Shown: positions 27,201 through 36,900 of the stretch, in pieces
Numbering within the stretch: position 1 is the first letter of the stretch
Layout: each line of letters starts with the position of its first letter
Assembly: GCF_019192735.1 (NCBI RefSeq)
Contig: NZ_JAHTKP010000001.1
Span: forward strand, 124,001-188,000
From: Kitasatospora aureofaciens
Lineage (GTDB): Bacteria > Actinomycetota > Actinomycetes > Streptomycetales > Streptomycetaceae
Length of the DNA: 64,000 bases
Reading direction: 5' to 3'
Notes under the pieces: model-generated
What the model saw: the letters and a program-made list of their open reading frames with translations, nothing else
Databases searched by the model: none
Told to the model about the DNA's origin: nothing
Translations under genes and position numbers: made by a program

Positions 27201-27961
27201 AGTACACGGCCTGGTGCCACGCCGTCGCGGACCTTCCGGCCCCGCCCGTCCCGGACTTCCCTGCCTCCGGGCCGACCGGTGTCGAACGCGAGGGGCGCCT
27301 GACCGCACAGGTGCTCGCACCCGCGGCCGACGAACTGCGGGCCGCCCTGGAACATCTGCGGTGCACCGAGGAGGAACTCCTCGTCTCGGCAGCGGCCTGG
27401 GCCAACGGCAGCGTGACCGGACGTTGGGACGTCGAGCTGGAGCGCCACGGCCGCATGCTCGGCGAGTTCGACCTCAGTCGGACGACAGGCTGGCTGACGG
27501 CCCTGGTGCCGCTGGCGCTCACTGCGGGCTCACCCACCGACGTCCTGGTCCAAGTGAAGAAGTACCTCCGTGAACTGCCGGACGGAGGCATTGCACTGGC
27601 CGCGGCGTACGCCCCTTCCGGGCAATCCGCCTCGCTGGTGGTCAACCCGCTCGGCGCACTGGGCAACGAGCACTCGTCCCACTTCGAACTGGTGCGGGAC
27701 AACACACTGCCCCTGCGCGACCCGGACCTGCCGAGGGCCAACGAGCGTCGCGTGACCTTCTACACCGCCTCCGGGAGACTCCACGCCGAACTGAACCACC
27801 GCGACTCCGACGGCTGGCTGTCCGCACTGGAGACCGCACTGAGCGATCTACTCCAGGCGCCGGGCACCGCCACGGCGAGTGCGGTCGACTTCCCCCACAG
27901 CGGGCTCCCCGACGACGAGCTCCGCGCACTACTCGCTGGTCTGGAGGCCACGAATGACTAG
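18269..27961 (+). CDS. NRPS 1: TE-FAAL-PCP-C-A-PCP-Cy-A(Cys)-PCP-E
   Basis: This 3230-residue protein opens with a type II thioesterase-like domain (1-245; GHSLG nucleophile, His in RHPGAHM). A fatty acyl-AMP ligase follows (248-745; QYTSGSTSEPKG, WLPLFHDMGLVG, SGGPDFGY), then PCP1 (760-834). Next come a C domain (842-1210; DHSVIDG), A1 (1244-1723) and PCP2 (1734-1807). A cyclisation domain has intact DAWACDAWS (1824-2254). A2 (2270-2750), PCP3 (2764-2830) and a C-terminal epimerase-like domain with HHTVVDAQS (2844-3220) complete it. My reading of the A2 pocket is DLWNMSLIW, close to the cysteine code DLYNLSLIW. A1 reads DMRHFAFQT, which I cannot assign; its Arg and His could suit an acidic residue such as methylaspartate. 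It is coupled at both ends by 4- and 8-base overlaps. Confidence 0.9.
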   Translation: MNPDIWLSAPPPTGVTATGRLLILPHAGSGTAAWFSWRSRLPDDVELRVGRLPGRETRLAEQPLTSAADALSALCQAYRALPPLPTVVFGHSLGALLARGLCAAAPHMVRALAVSGEVAPGSGPRSHADVLGLPDREFAIEVNKRWGAVPAQILDAPEFLSIFLPALRGDLALVDSFPDQVGEAVDFPLFVFSGVEDDLDEVGIKRWENHTNGAMQLFRHPGAHMAVLEDPAVTDLVINTCLGGAVVTFLNKALAHFESCPEVPAVTFVTADSKPRTLTRAQLLRRAGSVATQVRRETAPGDRVLVALPTSADLVAALIGVLMAGRVAVPAPATPGPRNEARLAQIAKHAGCALTFSQNAVASAVLPDLEGEPDLRIAVGDLAVLQYTSGSTSEPKGVRVRTANIDANLAAMERAFDQHETDVVGGWLPLFHDMGLVGNLFHPLRMGLHVVLMSPEHFVRDPSAWLRAISDFGVTTSGGPDFGYAWCADRIDPARLENVDLSRWRVAFTGSEPISARTLERFSKAFGGHGFRPSALTPCYGLAESTLLVSCHAVGTAPRVTEYGVSCGQPVEEVAIVDETGTPVEGTGEIWVRGPSVADGYHGLAGGDNCGLRTSDDRSGWLRTGDLGILRDGELYVRGRSKDLVILRGENHHPHDLEMIAKEAQGVLTACAFSAPGEPERLVLALEARGAADEVVAQVRRAFRAAIAFEPDEVVVLRGRALPRTTSGKLQRSACRSAWEAGELPVAHRWATGRAGRAPSGPEEELLADLWQELLGVRVGSAEASFFATGGASVLAVELSARIAQRLGVHVSPVELLAAGTLEAQAKLIARAPKAGDALLEPDEAPLSLQQEGLWLLSQLSPSGLPPVSVTIGVPPGADVESAVATLVHRHPVLATSGPDMQGRQRRVPWTPVAGRPDFTSGRPFTMRRDGDRLELAWDHSVIDGWSVRILIEELEALLAGRPLSPAPPSALAWAAEQRKALAAGDDADDLAFWRARPSSGSVELPWTRPGVEGAGLTSRRVTDADALRQRARELDTTAATLVLAAVSVVLCRVSGQGEVAVGVPFANRTPPWTRTVGCLVSVQRAFARVSEDTTGTELVRELTQELQQLREHASLPLESLQSRLGLPRDAVHVDVVLDHLSVPARVGELSIKGTSLDECPPEAKVPLTITAVEDEGLRLVLLRQRSFMDDEAADEFVDQVELALGELVRAPGSRCLGWSLRTARAALRFPAMAGPLPTPDVVPIPDAVMGVAPERVALRCEGNAWTYADLQRRALQVAGTLQAAGTRPGDVVGVLGSASFDTVAAALGTMLAGGAVLHLDRRLPPGRLATMVREASAAVVVRADGHHERDAGLGTVVEIGEAVGEIVPVDPAGPAYVVFSTGSTSTPKAIVGTHRGIAHFLGWQRQEFEVGDEDRFVLLTNLAFDMSLRDVWLPLTSGGVLHLLPDPAEVSGERVVPLLTGREVTRLHLVPTLAKSWLTTTEPTPLPALRSVFFAGEPLSDTLVARFREHFPGGYEVLNFYGPSETTQTKIFFRVPEQPEPGIQPIGRPLPQTAVTLLNAAGTLCGVGEPGEILIRTPFATNGYANEPVAQAQRFIPDPLGSGQMAYLSGDLGRVRPDGVIEILGRGDRQVKVHGVAVDPAEVADMLSGLHGVRQAAVRAEPSPDGDHRLVAWFVADRSWSALRDELADRLPAALVPERAMACDTLPVHANGKVDLRALPDVVNDVPVAAELPVDALEAAVLEAWRTTLGEPELDMHADFFAHGGHSLKALELAAAIKRALGRDIPLAEILQARTPRELARRGLSSAGQAVRKLPEIVHAPDDAYEPFPMTPVQEAYWVGRRDFLELGGAAAQTYRELSCDPVLDLPRLEQGFRSLIDRHPSLRTVATEDGRQQVLRETPSFRIVVQDLREASDPEAAVRAWRREMSHRVRLLEQWPLIEVRASLLPDEVRLHVGLDAWACDAWSRVLLLEELREFYDEPARDVPPLEITFRDYVLSAEGAPDEADLEWWRAELDELPAAPRLPLARRTGTGFTRRHGLLEAEAWAEFQRRAGRTGVTPSAALLAAFGWVLARWSAEDELALNVTVFRRLPVHPDVNRLLGDFTSVLPHAMHAQWETFQRHARDVQARLWQELAHGSVSGVHLARELARRTGRLDATGLPVVFTSALTTPELGREFDWSWLGELVHGISQTPQVWLDLQVYEHRGELHYNWDSVEEMFEPGVLDALFETWSALLRTLVDEPWNGPVPELLPETQRLLQARTNATEGPVVRETLADGVLAAAARTPDAPAVIDGERTLSFAELIAQAEQVAAELIGQGVPRGGLVAIVAPHGWRQSVAALGVLLAGAAYVPVDPSQPEERVRQILDEAGPGCVLRTGDSWGEGIAVEDCGPARARRLPEPGDLAYVIYTSGSTGRPKGVVIRHESAVNTLVDISRRMSFGADDRVLALSALAFDLSVWDLFGSWRLGAAVVYPADRSDPTSWARAAHAHGVRVWNSVPALAQMLTDALEADPDLPVPALRTFMLSGDWIPLKLPSRLRAVAPEAAVWSLGGATEASIWSIAYRVDEVDEGWASIPYGRPLTNQTVQVLDDRLQPCPVHVAGRLFIGGLGLASGYWRDEARTAERFLDHDGVRLYDTGDLGRWLPDGTIEILGRVDNQVKIRGYRVELGEIEHALEALPGVDRAAVLLTGDPRGDRRLVGFVVPRPGAETSEAELRRELAWKLPNHMVPHAVVFLDALPLSANGKVDRAALATQVPTAPEPTSVATDSDVLAQAWGEVLGAPPAGPDTNFFAAGGDSVSWLRVCAVVSRTGWRLPAAAIAEDATLRALSTHLRRPEAPAPLPAGPTPPGPMRNWLEAKGLPLHFNQAVVLRLVRELDPRFLDRALTAVVAAHPTLGSTLDGGVGGHVLEHGGDAGTACRGFTADGPLLRATLLPAELVLCAHHTVVDAQSWRVIVGDLEVALDALEAGREPELLPEPTEYTAWCHAVADLPAPPVPDFPASGPTGVEREGRLTAQVLAPAADELRAALEHLRCTEEELLVSAAAWANGSVTGRWDVELERHGRMLGEFDLSRTTGWLTALVPLALTAGSPTDVLVQVKKYLRELPDGGIALAAAYAPSGQSASLVVNPLGALGNEHSSHFELVRDNTLPLRDPDLPRANERRVTFYTASGRLHAELNHRDSDGWLSALETALSDLLQAPGTATASAVDFPHSGLPDDELRALLAGLEATND

Positions 27962-30900
27962 GGTCGAGGACATTCACGGCCTGACGCCCCTGCAGCAGGC
28001 CATGCTGGTGCGTGCGGTGCTGGAACCCGCCTCTGCTGCCTACGTGGAGCAGCTGCGTTTCGAGTTCGGCGCCCGCCCGGACCCGGAGGCCCTGAGGCAG
28101 GCGTGGCAGGGCCTGTGCAGCCGCCACCCGGCAATGCGGAGCACGTTTCACCACACCGGACTCTCCGAACCGCAGCAGGTCGTGCACGGCGGCTTCGTCC
28201 TGCCCTGGCGCGTGGAGGACTGGCGGCAGCGACCTGACGGGGATATCGACGCCCTCGCCTGGGCCGAGCGGGACCAGGGCTTCGAATTAGCCCGGCCGCC
28301 GCTCTTCCGCCTCGTGCTCGTTCTGCTGCCCGACAGTGCCGTCCTGATCTGGACGTTCCACCACCTGCTGCTCGACGGCTGGAGCCTCGGCAGGGTACTT
28401 GTCGAGGTCGACGAGGGCTACCGGACGGCGCTGTCCGGCGCCTCCGACGACCGTCCGGCCGCCCCGCCGTTCCGGGAGTTCATCAAGTGGCTGCGTGCCG
28501 TCGACCCGGTTCCTGGCCGGAAACACTGGCGGTCCCGGCTGGCTGGCGCTTCGATCACCCGGTTCGGTGGAGAAACCGGCGGAGCCGGTGGTGAGCACAC
28601 GGTCCGGCTCGGAACGGCCGCGTCGGAGCGGATCCGTGCCGCGTGCAAGGCCCGTGCGGTCACGCTGGGTACCCTTGCCACGGTCGGCTGGGCCGCGTGC
28701 GTCGCCGAACCGGACGCCGCACAGGACGTCACCTTCGCTTCGCTGCTCTCCGGCCGCCCGGCGGACCTCCCAGGCGTGGACGGCATGATCGGCATGCTGG
28801 TCAACACCGTCGCCACCCGAGTGCGGTTCGAGCCGGAGGAGACGGTGCACGCGCTGCTCGCCCGCGTTCAGGGGGAGCTAGTCGTGGACCGGCGCCACGG
28901 CTGGACGCCGCTCGACGAAGTGGCGCGTGCTGCGGGGCTGTCCTCGCCAGACTCGGTGCTCGTGATCGAGAACTACCCCGTGGACAGGGCGGTTCTCGAC
29001 GGTTCCCCGCTGGCCGTGCGGTCCGTTTCCATGGACGAGCAGGCGGACGTGCCACTGGTCGTGGCGATCGTCCCGGGCGAGGACATCGAACTGCGGCTGG
29101 CGACACCGCCCGGCGGATTCACCAACTCCGCGCTCGAGGAACTCGGGGGCCGGCTCGCGGCGTACCTCCTGAACCTGGCGGACGGCATGGACGACAATGC
29201 CGCCGCCCTTCTCGGCCGACGGGAGGCCGAGCGGCAGAAGACATTGCGCGGTCGCATCGGGAGGCCGTTGGAAACGGCCGACGGTCTGGTGAAGGCCTTG
29301 TTGGCGGCTGGCCCCACCGTCATCGACGGCGACGACCACTGGCCAGCGGATCGGATTCTGGCTGAATCCGAGCGCTTCGCCCGCTTGGCCCACGCCATGC
29401 CTCCCGGCCCCGTCGCCATCGTGGCGGACACGACCGCGCAGACCATCGCACAGATGCTCGGTTGCCTCCGGGCGGGGCGGACGTACGTCCCCCTCGACCA
29501 CTCGGACCCACGCCACACCGAGCGTGCTGAGCACACAGGGGCGCGTCCACTCCCGGACGCCCTGGATCCGGGCAGTGAGCTCCCCTCGTTGCCCGATGCC
29601 GACGCCATCGCCTACCTGCTCCACACGTCCGGCACGACGGGAAAGCCGAAGGCCGTCGTACAGACCCACTCCGGTGTCCTCGCGCACGCCCGTCGCTTCG
29701 CGTCGTCCATAGGACTGCGTCCGTCGGACCGCGTCTGCATGACCGCTTCGTTCGCGTTCGACGCCGCGGTGATGGATATCTTCGCCGCATCCGTCGTCGG
29801 GGCGACGATCGTGATCGGTTCGCCCAAGCGGCATGGGTTGCGGGCGCTGCACGACGAGATCCTCCCGCAGGCCACGGTTCTGCACACCACCCCCAGCGTG
29901 TTCCGGCTGCTCGCCGCCGAAGGGCTGCCTCGACAGCTGCGCGCCGTGGTGCTGGGAGGGGAGTCCGTCCTACCGACCGATATGGAGATCTTCGACCGAG
30001 CCGCGCCCCAGGACTGCGTCCTGGTCAACGGCTTCGGTCCCAGTGAGAGCACGACCGCACTGCAGTGGTTCGCCGAGAAGGGCGCCACCGGGTCGCGTGT
30101 GCCGGTGGGGTTGCCGGTCACGGGTACCGAGGCATGGCTGCGCGGCGCCGATGGCGAACGCCTCGACGCTCCGTGGGCGCAGGGAGAGATCGTTCTCGTG
30201 GGGGATGCCGTCGCACAGGGCTACCACGGGGACACCGACGCCGCAGGACGCTTCTCCCGGGACGGCGACCGCCGCGCCTACCGCACCGGCGACTGCGGCC
30301 GGCTCCGGCCGTCCGGATGCATCGAGATCATCGGCCGGGTCGACGACCAGGTGCAGATCGGGGGAGTCCGGGTCGAGCCCGGCGAGGTCCGCGCCGTCCT
30401 CGCGGGGCTGCCGGGCGTGACGGCGGCCGAGGTGCTCGCCGTACAGGACGGGACGGACGTTCGCCTGCATGCGTTCGCCAGCCCCGGCACACTGGACGCC
30501 GACGGGCTGCTGCGGGCGCTCGGCGCCAGGCTTCCGAGCGCGTTCGTCCCGGCGCAGGTCCGTCTTCTGGATCGGCTTCCGCTGCTCGACAACGGCAAGG
30601 TGGACCGCGCGGCCCTGCGCGCCGGCACGTCCGGGCCGGGGCCGGACTCCGTCACCGCTCCAGCCGCCGAAACGTCCGGCGACCCGGTTCTGGCGACGGT
30701 CGTCGCCACATTCGCCGACGTGGTCGGCAAGGCCGTCGACCCCGATCGCAGCCTGTTCGATCTCGGGGCGAACTCCCTCGACGCGCTGCGCGTCGCGGGG
30801 CGGCTGGAGAACCGGCTCTCCCAGCGGGTACCCCTCCAGCTGCTCTTCGACCATCCCACCCCCCGTGCGCTGGTCGCGGCCCTGTCCGCCGCGCCCGAGC

Positions 30901-33900
30901 AGCGTCCGGCAGCTGCCATCCCGCGGGCCGAGCGGCACTGGCAGACGCGTGGCGCGACGCGCCCAGCGCCCTCGGACGAAGCCCCGGCGATCAGTCTGTT
31001 CTTCTTCTCCGGCCATGCCGACGACCCGGCGGAGAGCTATCGGCTCCTCGTCGAGGCGGCTGTCCGCGCGGACGAACTCGGCCTGGAAGCCGTCTGGACC
31101 CCCGAACGCCACTTCGACGCGTTCGGCGGGACGTTCCCCAATCCCTCCGTCATCGCCGCACACCTCGCCGCCTGCACGCAGCGGCTGAGGCTCAGGGCCG
31201 GAAGCGTGGTCCTGCCCCTGCACGACCCGGTGCGCGTGGCAGAGGAGTGGGCGGTCGTGGACCAGCTCTCTGGCGGCCGTGTGGACCTGGCCATCGCCTC
31301 CGGATGGCACCGCCGCGACTTCGTACTCGCCAAGGACCCCTACGCGGAACGCAAGAACGGTCTGCTCGGGCAGATAAACGTACTGCGTAGACTATGGGAC
31401 GGCGACGCCGTCGAACTGACGGACGCGGAGGGGGAGCACTTCTCCGTACGGACCTGGCCGAGGCCGGTCCAGGAGCGTCTCCCGCTGTGGCTGACCTCGC
31501 AGTCACCCGAGACGTTCGAACTCGCCGCCCGACACGGGCTCAACGTCCTGACCAATCTCAACTACAAGTCGATCGGCGAGCTCTCCGAGCGAGTCGCCCG
31601 GTACCGTCGCGCACGCGGCGACCAGCGGGGCGGGCGTGTGACGGTGATGACGCACACGCTCGTCGGCAAGGAGGATGCTGAGACACGCGGGGCCGCGGTG
31701 GAGGCGTACGCCGACTACGCGCTGCACAACCTCGTCCTGCAGCAGGCGCATGCGCGTGGGGCGGACAAGGCACTGCGTCCGTCCGACGCGGACGCCCGCG
31801 CACTCGCCCTGCGATCCGCCGAACGCATGGTCGAACACGGTGGCCTGGTCGGCGACCTCGACCGGTGTCGCGACCGGCTCGCCGAACTGCGTGCCGCCGG
31901 CGCCGATGAGGTGGCCTGCCTCATCGACTTCGGAGTTCCCGCGGACCAGCTGCTCCAGGGCGTGGAGATGCTGGGCGAGCTCGTGGAGACCTCCGCGCGC
32001 CGAGCCGCGCCGAAGTCGGCGGTGCTGCCCGCCGCACCGCTCCAGGCCCAGCTCTGGGTGCTCGAGAGCCTGTCCGACGCGCCGGGTACGTGGATGATCC
32101 CCACTCTGGTACGGCTGGAGGGGACGCTCGACAAGGACGAACTGCGCTCCAGGCTCGCCGCCCTGTGCGACCGCCACGAGGCCCTGCGAACCTACCTCGA
32201 AGAGCGCGACGGCCGAGTGGTTCAGGTGGTGTGGGACCGCCGCCCCGTGAGCCTGGAGACACGGTCCGTGGCGAGCGAGGCAGAGGCCCTCCGCCAGGCA
32301 CGCGACATCCTCGACGAAGGACTCGACCTGGGGCAGGCGCCCCTGGTGCGCGCGGTGCTTCTCCAGGTCGCCCCCACGCATCATGTGTTCCTTCTGGCCT
32401 GCCATCACGCGATCGCCGACGGAAGTTCCACGGTCGCCCTCGCACGTGAGCTGTTCGACGGCGTGCCGGACGGACGGCCACTGCAACTCGGCGACTGGGC
32501 CGCCTGGATGGAGCAGCGGGTGCGAGACGGTGACCTGGATGCCCAGGAGAGCTGGTGGGACGAGGCCCTGCGGGACCTGCCCCCGCGTCTGAGGCTCGGT
32601 AGCGGCGTCGCGAACGGTCGGCGCGCGGTCCACCCCATCCCGCTGGAACCGGCCGTCGAGACCGCGTTGCGGTCCGTCGCCCGCACCTCGGGGGCGACCC
32701 GCTTCGAGATCGTCCTCACCGCCTTCGTCGAGGCACTGGGACACCTCGCCGGACAGAGCGACCTCGTCGTCGGTCTCCACCACGCGAATCGGGACCGCGA
32801 GGAGCTCGAAGGCCTGGTCGGCCCCCTGGTGAATCTGCTGCCGTTCCGCGTGCGCCTACCCCTGCAGGACGCCCTCGGCAGCGTCCGGGATCAGGCACGT
32901 GCGGCGCTTCAGCACCACGAGGTGCCCTACGCGAGGCTGGCCGCCCGGCACGCGACCGAGCACCGTCCGGGCACGGACCCGTTCGTCGACGCGGCCCTGC
33001 TCTACCAGAATCTGCCCGAGGTGGTCTCCGAAGGGCCCCTGAAGTGGAGCCGGCTGGAGCTCGAGGGTGGTCAGGCACGGTTCCCCGCCACGCTCGTGGC
33101 GACGGAAGGCCGCGACGGCCTCGTGCTCCAGCTCGACATCGACGAGGGCCTCTTCACGGGTGACGAGGCCGCCCGCCTCGGCGCCGCGGTGAAGGACAGT
33201 CTGCGCGGTCTTTTGGGGGTGGCCGCACCGACCCCGGCGCGCGTCGAACCGGAACGCGCCGTACGTTCGGCCGGTCCCCACCTGCTCGGTGCCTTCGTCG
33301 AGTACGCCGAGCAGCATCCCGTGGATACCGCTGTCGTCGGCCCGGACGGCAGCCTCACCCGCGCCGAGCTGCTCGGTGCGGCGCGGCGCCTGGCCGCCGC
33401 CCTGCGCGCGCGGGTGCCCGCCGGCTCCCGGATCGGGGTGCAGGTGCCACCCGGCTGCGCCATGATCGTCGCGGTGTACGGTGTGCTGCTCGCGGACTGC
33501 ACCGTCGTCCCGCTCGATCCCCGCAGCCCGGCCGCCCGGCGCCGCCTGGAGCTGGAACTGGCCGACGTGGAACTGGCGGTCTCAGACGTCGAAGTCGAAG
33601 TGCCGCGACTGGAACCCTTCCAGAGCGGCCCCGAGCGGACCGAGGAGCCCTCGGGCACGGAACTCGCCTACCTCATCTTCACGTCGGGCTCGACCGGTGT
33701 GCCCAAGCCGGTGGCGGTCGGACACGACAGTGTGCGCGCACTCATCGGCTGGGCCCGGACCGTGTTCTCCGAGGACGAGCTCACCGGCGCCCTGCTCACT
33801 GCCCCGATCCGTTTCGACATGTCCGTGTTCGGGCTGTACGTTCCCCTCGCCGGCGCCGGCTCGATCGTCGTGATCCGTGACGTGGCGGCCCTGGTCGAGG

Positions 33901-36900
33901 GGCCGCCTCCCGCGCCCGTCCGTCTCGTCTACACCGTCCCGTCGGCGCTCCGGGAGGTGCTCGCGGCGGGCGGCCTGCCGGACACGGTGCGCACGGTCAA
34001 CCTCGGCGGAGAGGGACTGCCGGCCGACCTGCTCGCGGACCTCCTGACGAAGGTGGAACGCGTCTGCAACCTCTACGGCCCGACCGAGTCCACGTCCAAC
34101 GCGTTCTTCGAGGACTACACCGAGCCGGTGGAACCCACCATCGGACGCCCGATCGCCGGTACGGGGGCATGGATCAGGCGCCTCTCCGACGGTGCGTGCG
34201 CCGAAGCGGGGGAGAGCGGCGAACTGGTGCTCACCGGGGCCGGGCTGGCCCTTGGCTACCTCGGTCTCCCGGACCACCCGGCCTTCACACCGGAGGGTTA
34301 CCGCACGGGGGACCGCGCCCGGCTGCTGCCCGATGGCAGCTTCACCTACATCGGCCGCATCGACGACCAAGTGAAGGTGCGCGGGCACCGCGTGCAACTC
34401 CAGGAGATCGATGCCCACCTCTCGACCCTGAGCAGCGTCGAAGTCGGAGCCTGTCGTCTCGACGGGGACAGCATCGAGGCGTGGATCGTGCCTGCCGGCG
34501 GCTGCGACCACCCCGCGCAGGCCGAGCCCCGCCGCGCCGAGGGGTGGGCAGCCGAACTCGCGGAGGCACTGCCGCCTTATTTCCTGCCGTCGCGGTGGAT
34601 CATCGTCCCGCGCCTTCCGCTCAGCACCAACGGCAAGCTCGACCGGAAGGCGCTCGGCACGGTCGAGTGGACCCCGCTCGACGCGGCCACGCTGGAGAAC
34701 CCGGCACAGACCGCCCTGGCGGCCGTGTGGGATGAGGTACTGGGCGTGCCGGTGCCGAGCGCCGACGCGGACTTCTTCGCACTGGGCGGTCACTCGCTTC
34801 TCGCGATCACCCTGTGCCGCCGGATCGAGGACCGGCTGAATGTCCGTGTGCCGCTCCGTACCCTCTTCGACCACCCGACGGTCGCGGCCCTCGAGGTGGC
34901 GCTACGGAACGCCGAGCAGGCCCCGGACGACGTCCCCGTGCTCGTGGAGGACCCGTTGGCCGCCGAGGAGCCGTTCCCACTCACCGAGCTCCAGCAGGCC
35001 TACTGGGTCGGCGGACGCGACGACATGGCCCTGGGCAGCGTCGGTACTCAGGGTTACGTGGAGTTCGACACGCAGGTGCCGACCGATCAGCTGGTTAGTG
35101 CCTTCCGGGTACTGGTGCGACGTCACGACATGTTGCGGGCGGTGTTCGACCCCGACGGCCGTCAGCGCGTTCTCACCGACCCCGGTGAGTTCCCCGTGGC
35201 GGTGGAGGACCTGCGGGAAGCCCCCGAGTCGGCGCTCATCGCCCGCCGGGAGGAGCGGTCCCACCACCGGCCGGATCCGTCCTGCTGGCCGCTGGTGCGC
35301 GTGTGGGTGTCCAGACTCGCGGACCGCACAAGGGTGCACATCAGCGTTCCGGCGCTCATCGCCGATGCCCACAGCGTCTACCTCCTCGCCCGGGAGCTAG
35401 CCCAGCTGATCGACGGCCGGGAGCTGCCGCCCCCGGGGCCGGCCTACCGCGACCTGGCCGTGGCCCTGGCGCGACGCGACCGCACCCGCGACGACGAGGA
35501 GTTCGCTTCCCACGCGGCGTCGTTCCCGGCCGGGCCCCAGCTTCCCCTGGCGTCCGACCTGGAGCAGCTGAACTCGGTGCGCTTCGACCGACGGGAGATA
35601 CGACTCGACGCCACGACCTGGCGCTCGGTGCGCGAGGCCGGAGCGGCCCACGGGCTGACGCCGGCGGGCACGCTTCTCTCGGCGTACGCGTGGGTGCTTG
35701 GCGGCTGGGCGGAGGAGCCTGAATTCGCTCTCGGTGTCACGTTCTTTGACCGGCCTCCGATCCACCCCGACGTGGACAGGGTGGTGGGGGACTTCACCAG
35801 CGCCCGGCTCGTCCGGGTGAGCCCCGCCGAGGACTTGGGAGCCTTCGCCACCACACTGCAAGGACGCCTGTGGGAGGCGCTCGACAGCAACGCCTTCGAC
35901 GCCGTCCGCAGCGTTCGGACGCTGCGCCGACTGGGCCGCGCCCACACCTTCCCCGTCGTGTTCACGAGCACGCTCGGACTCGACGCGCCCGGCCGTGGCA
36001 GCCTCGGCGAGGTGGCATACGCCCTGACCCAGACGTCGCAGGTCTGGCTCGACCACAAGGTCCGCGAGGAGGACGGCGGCCTGGTCAGCACGTGGGACTT
36101 CGTGACCGGGCTGTTCCGTCCGGGGGTCGTCGAGGCCATGATGGAGCGCTTCAGAGCGACCCTGCACCGGCTCGCCCGGGGCGACTGGTCGCCCGCGGTC
36201 CCCGGCCTACCCGCCGACCAGCAGCGAGAGCGGCACGCCTACGGTGCCACCGCCTGGTCCACCCCGGGCCCGGCCCTGCTCCACCAGACGCTGCTCGCCG
36301 GTGGCGCGCCCGACGCTCTGGCCCTGGTGACTCCGGAGGGAGAGCACGTCACCCACGGCGCACTCGCGTCAGCCGCAGGGGCGGTGGCGCGCCGGCTCAC
36401 CGACAGCGGGCTGCAGGTCGGGGACGTTGTGGCCGTCGAATCGCGGCACGGCTGGCGACAGGCGGCGGCGGCGCTGGGGGTGATGGCCGCCGGCGGCGCG
36501 TTCGTGCCGATCGATCCCGCCTGGCCACAGCGCAGGATCGAAGCGGTCCTCAAGACGGCCGGTGCCCGCTGTGTGGTCGAGCCGGCGAGCTGGGCATCGG
36601 GACTGCCCCGGATCGAGCTCGCGGACGCCGATCGCACGGCGCCCCTGGCGCCTCTGCCCGAGCTCGTCGGCCCGGAAGACCTGGCATACATCCTCTTCAC
36701 CTCGGGGTCGACTGGGTACCCCAAGGGCGTCGAGATCTCTCACGCGGCGGCGATGAACACGCTCGCCGACATCGTCGACCGATTCAGGCTGAACGGGGAC
36801 CGGGTGCTCGGCCTGTCCGGGCTGCACTTCGATCTGTCCGTGTTCGACCTCTTCGGTAGCTGGCTCTCAGGCGGAGCCGTCGTCCACCCCGAAGTGCTCC

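Noticed and set aside
26800..27930. A third Cy or ordinary condensation domain at the end of NRPS 1
   Set aside because: HFNQAVVLRL, HHTVVDAQS and RTTGWLTALVP fit an epimerisation domain better, although its EGHGR box is altered to ERHGR.
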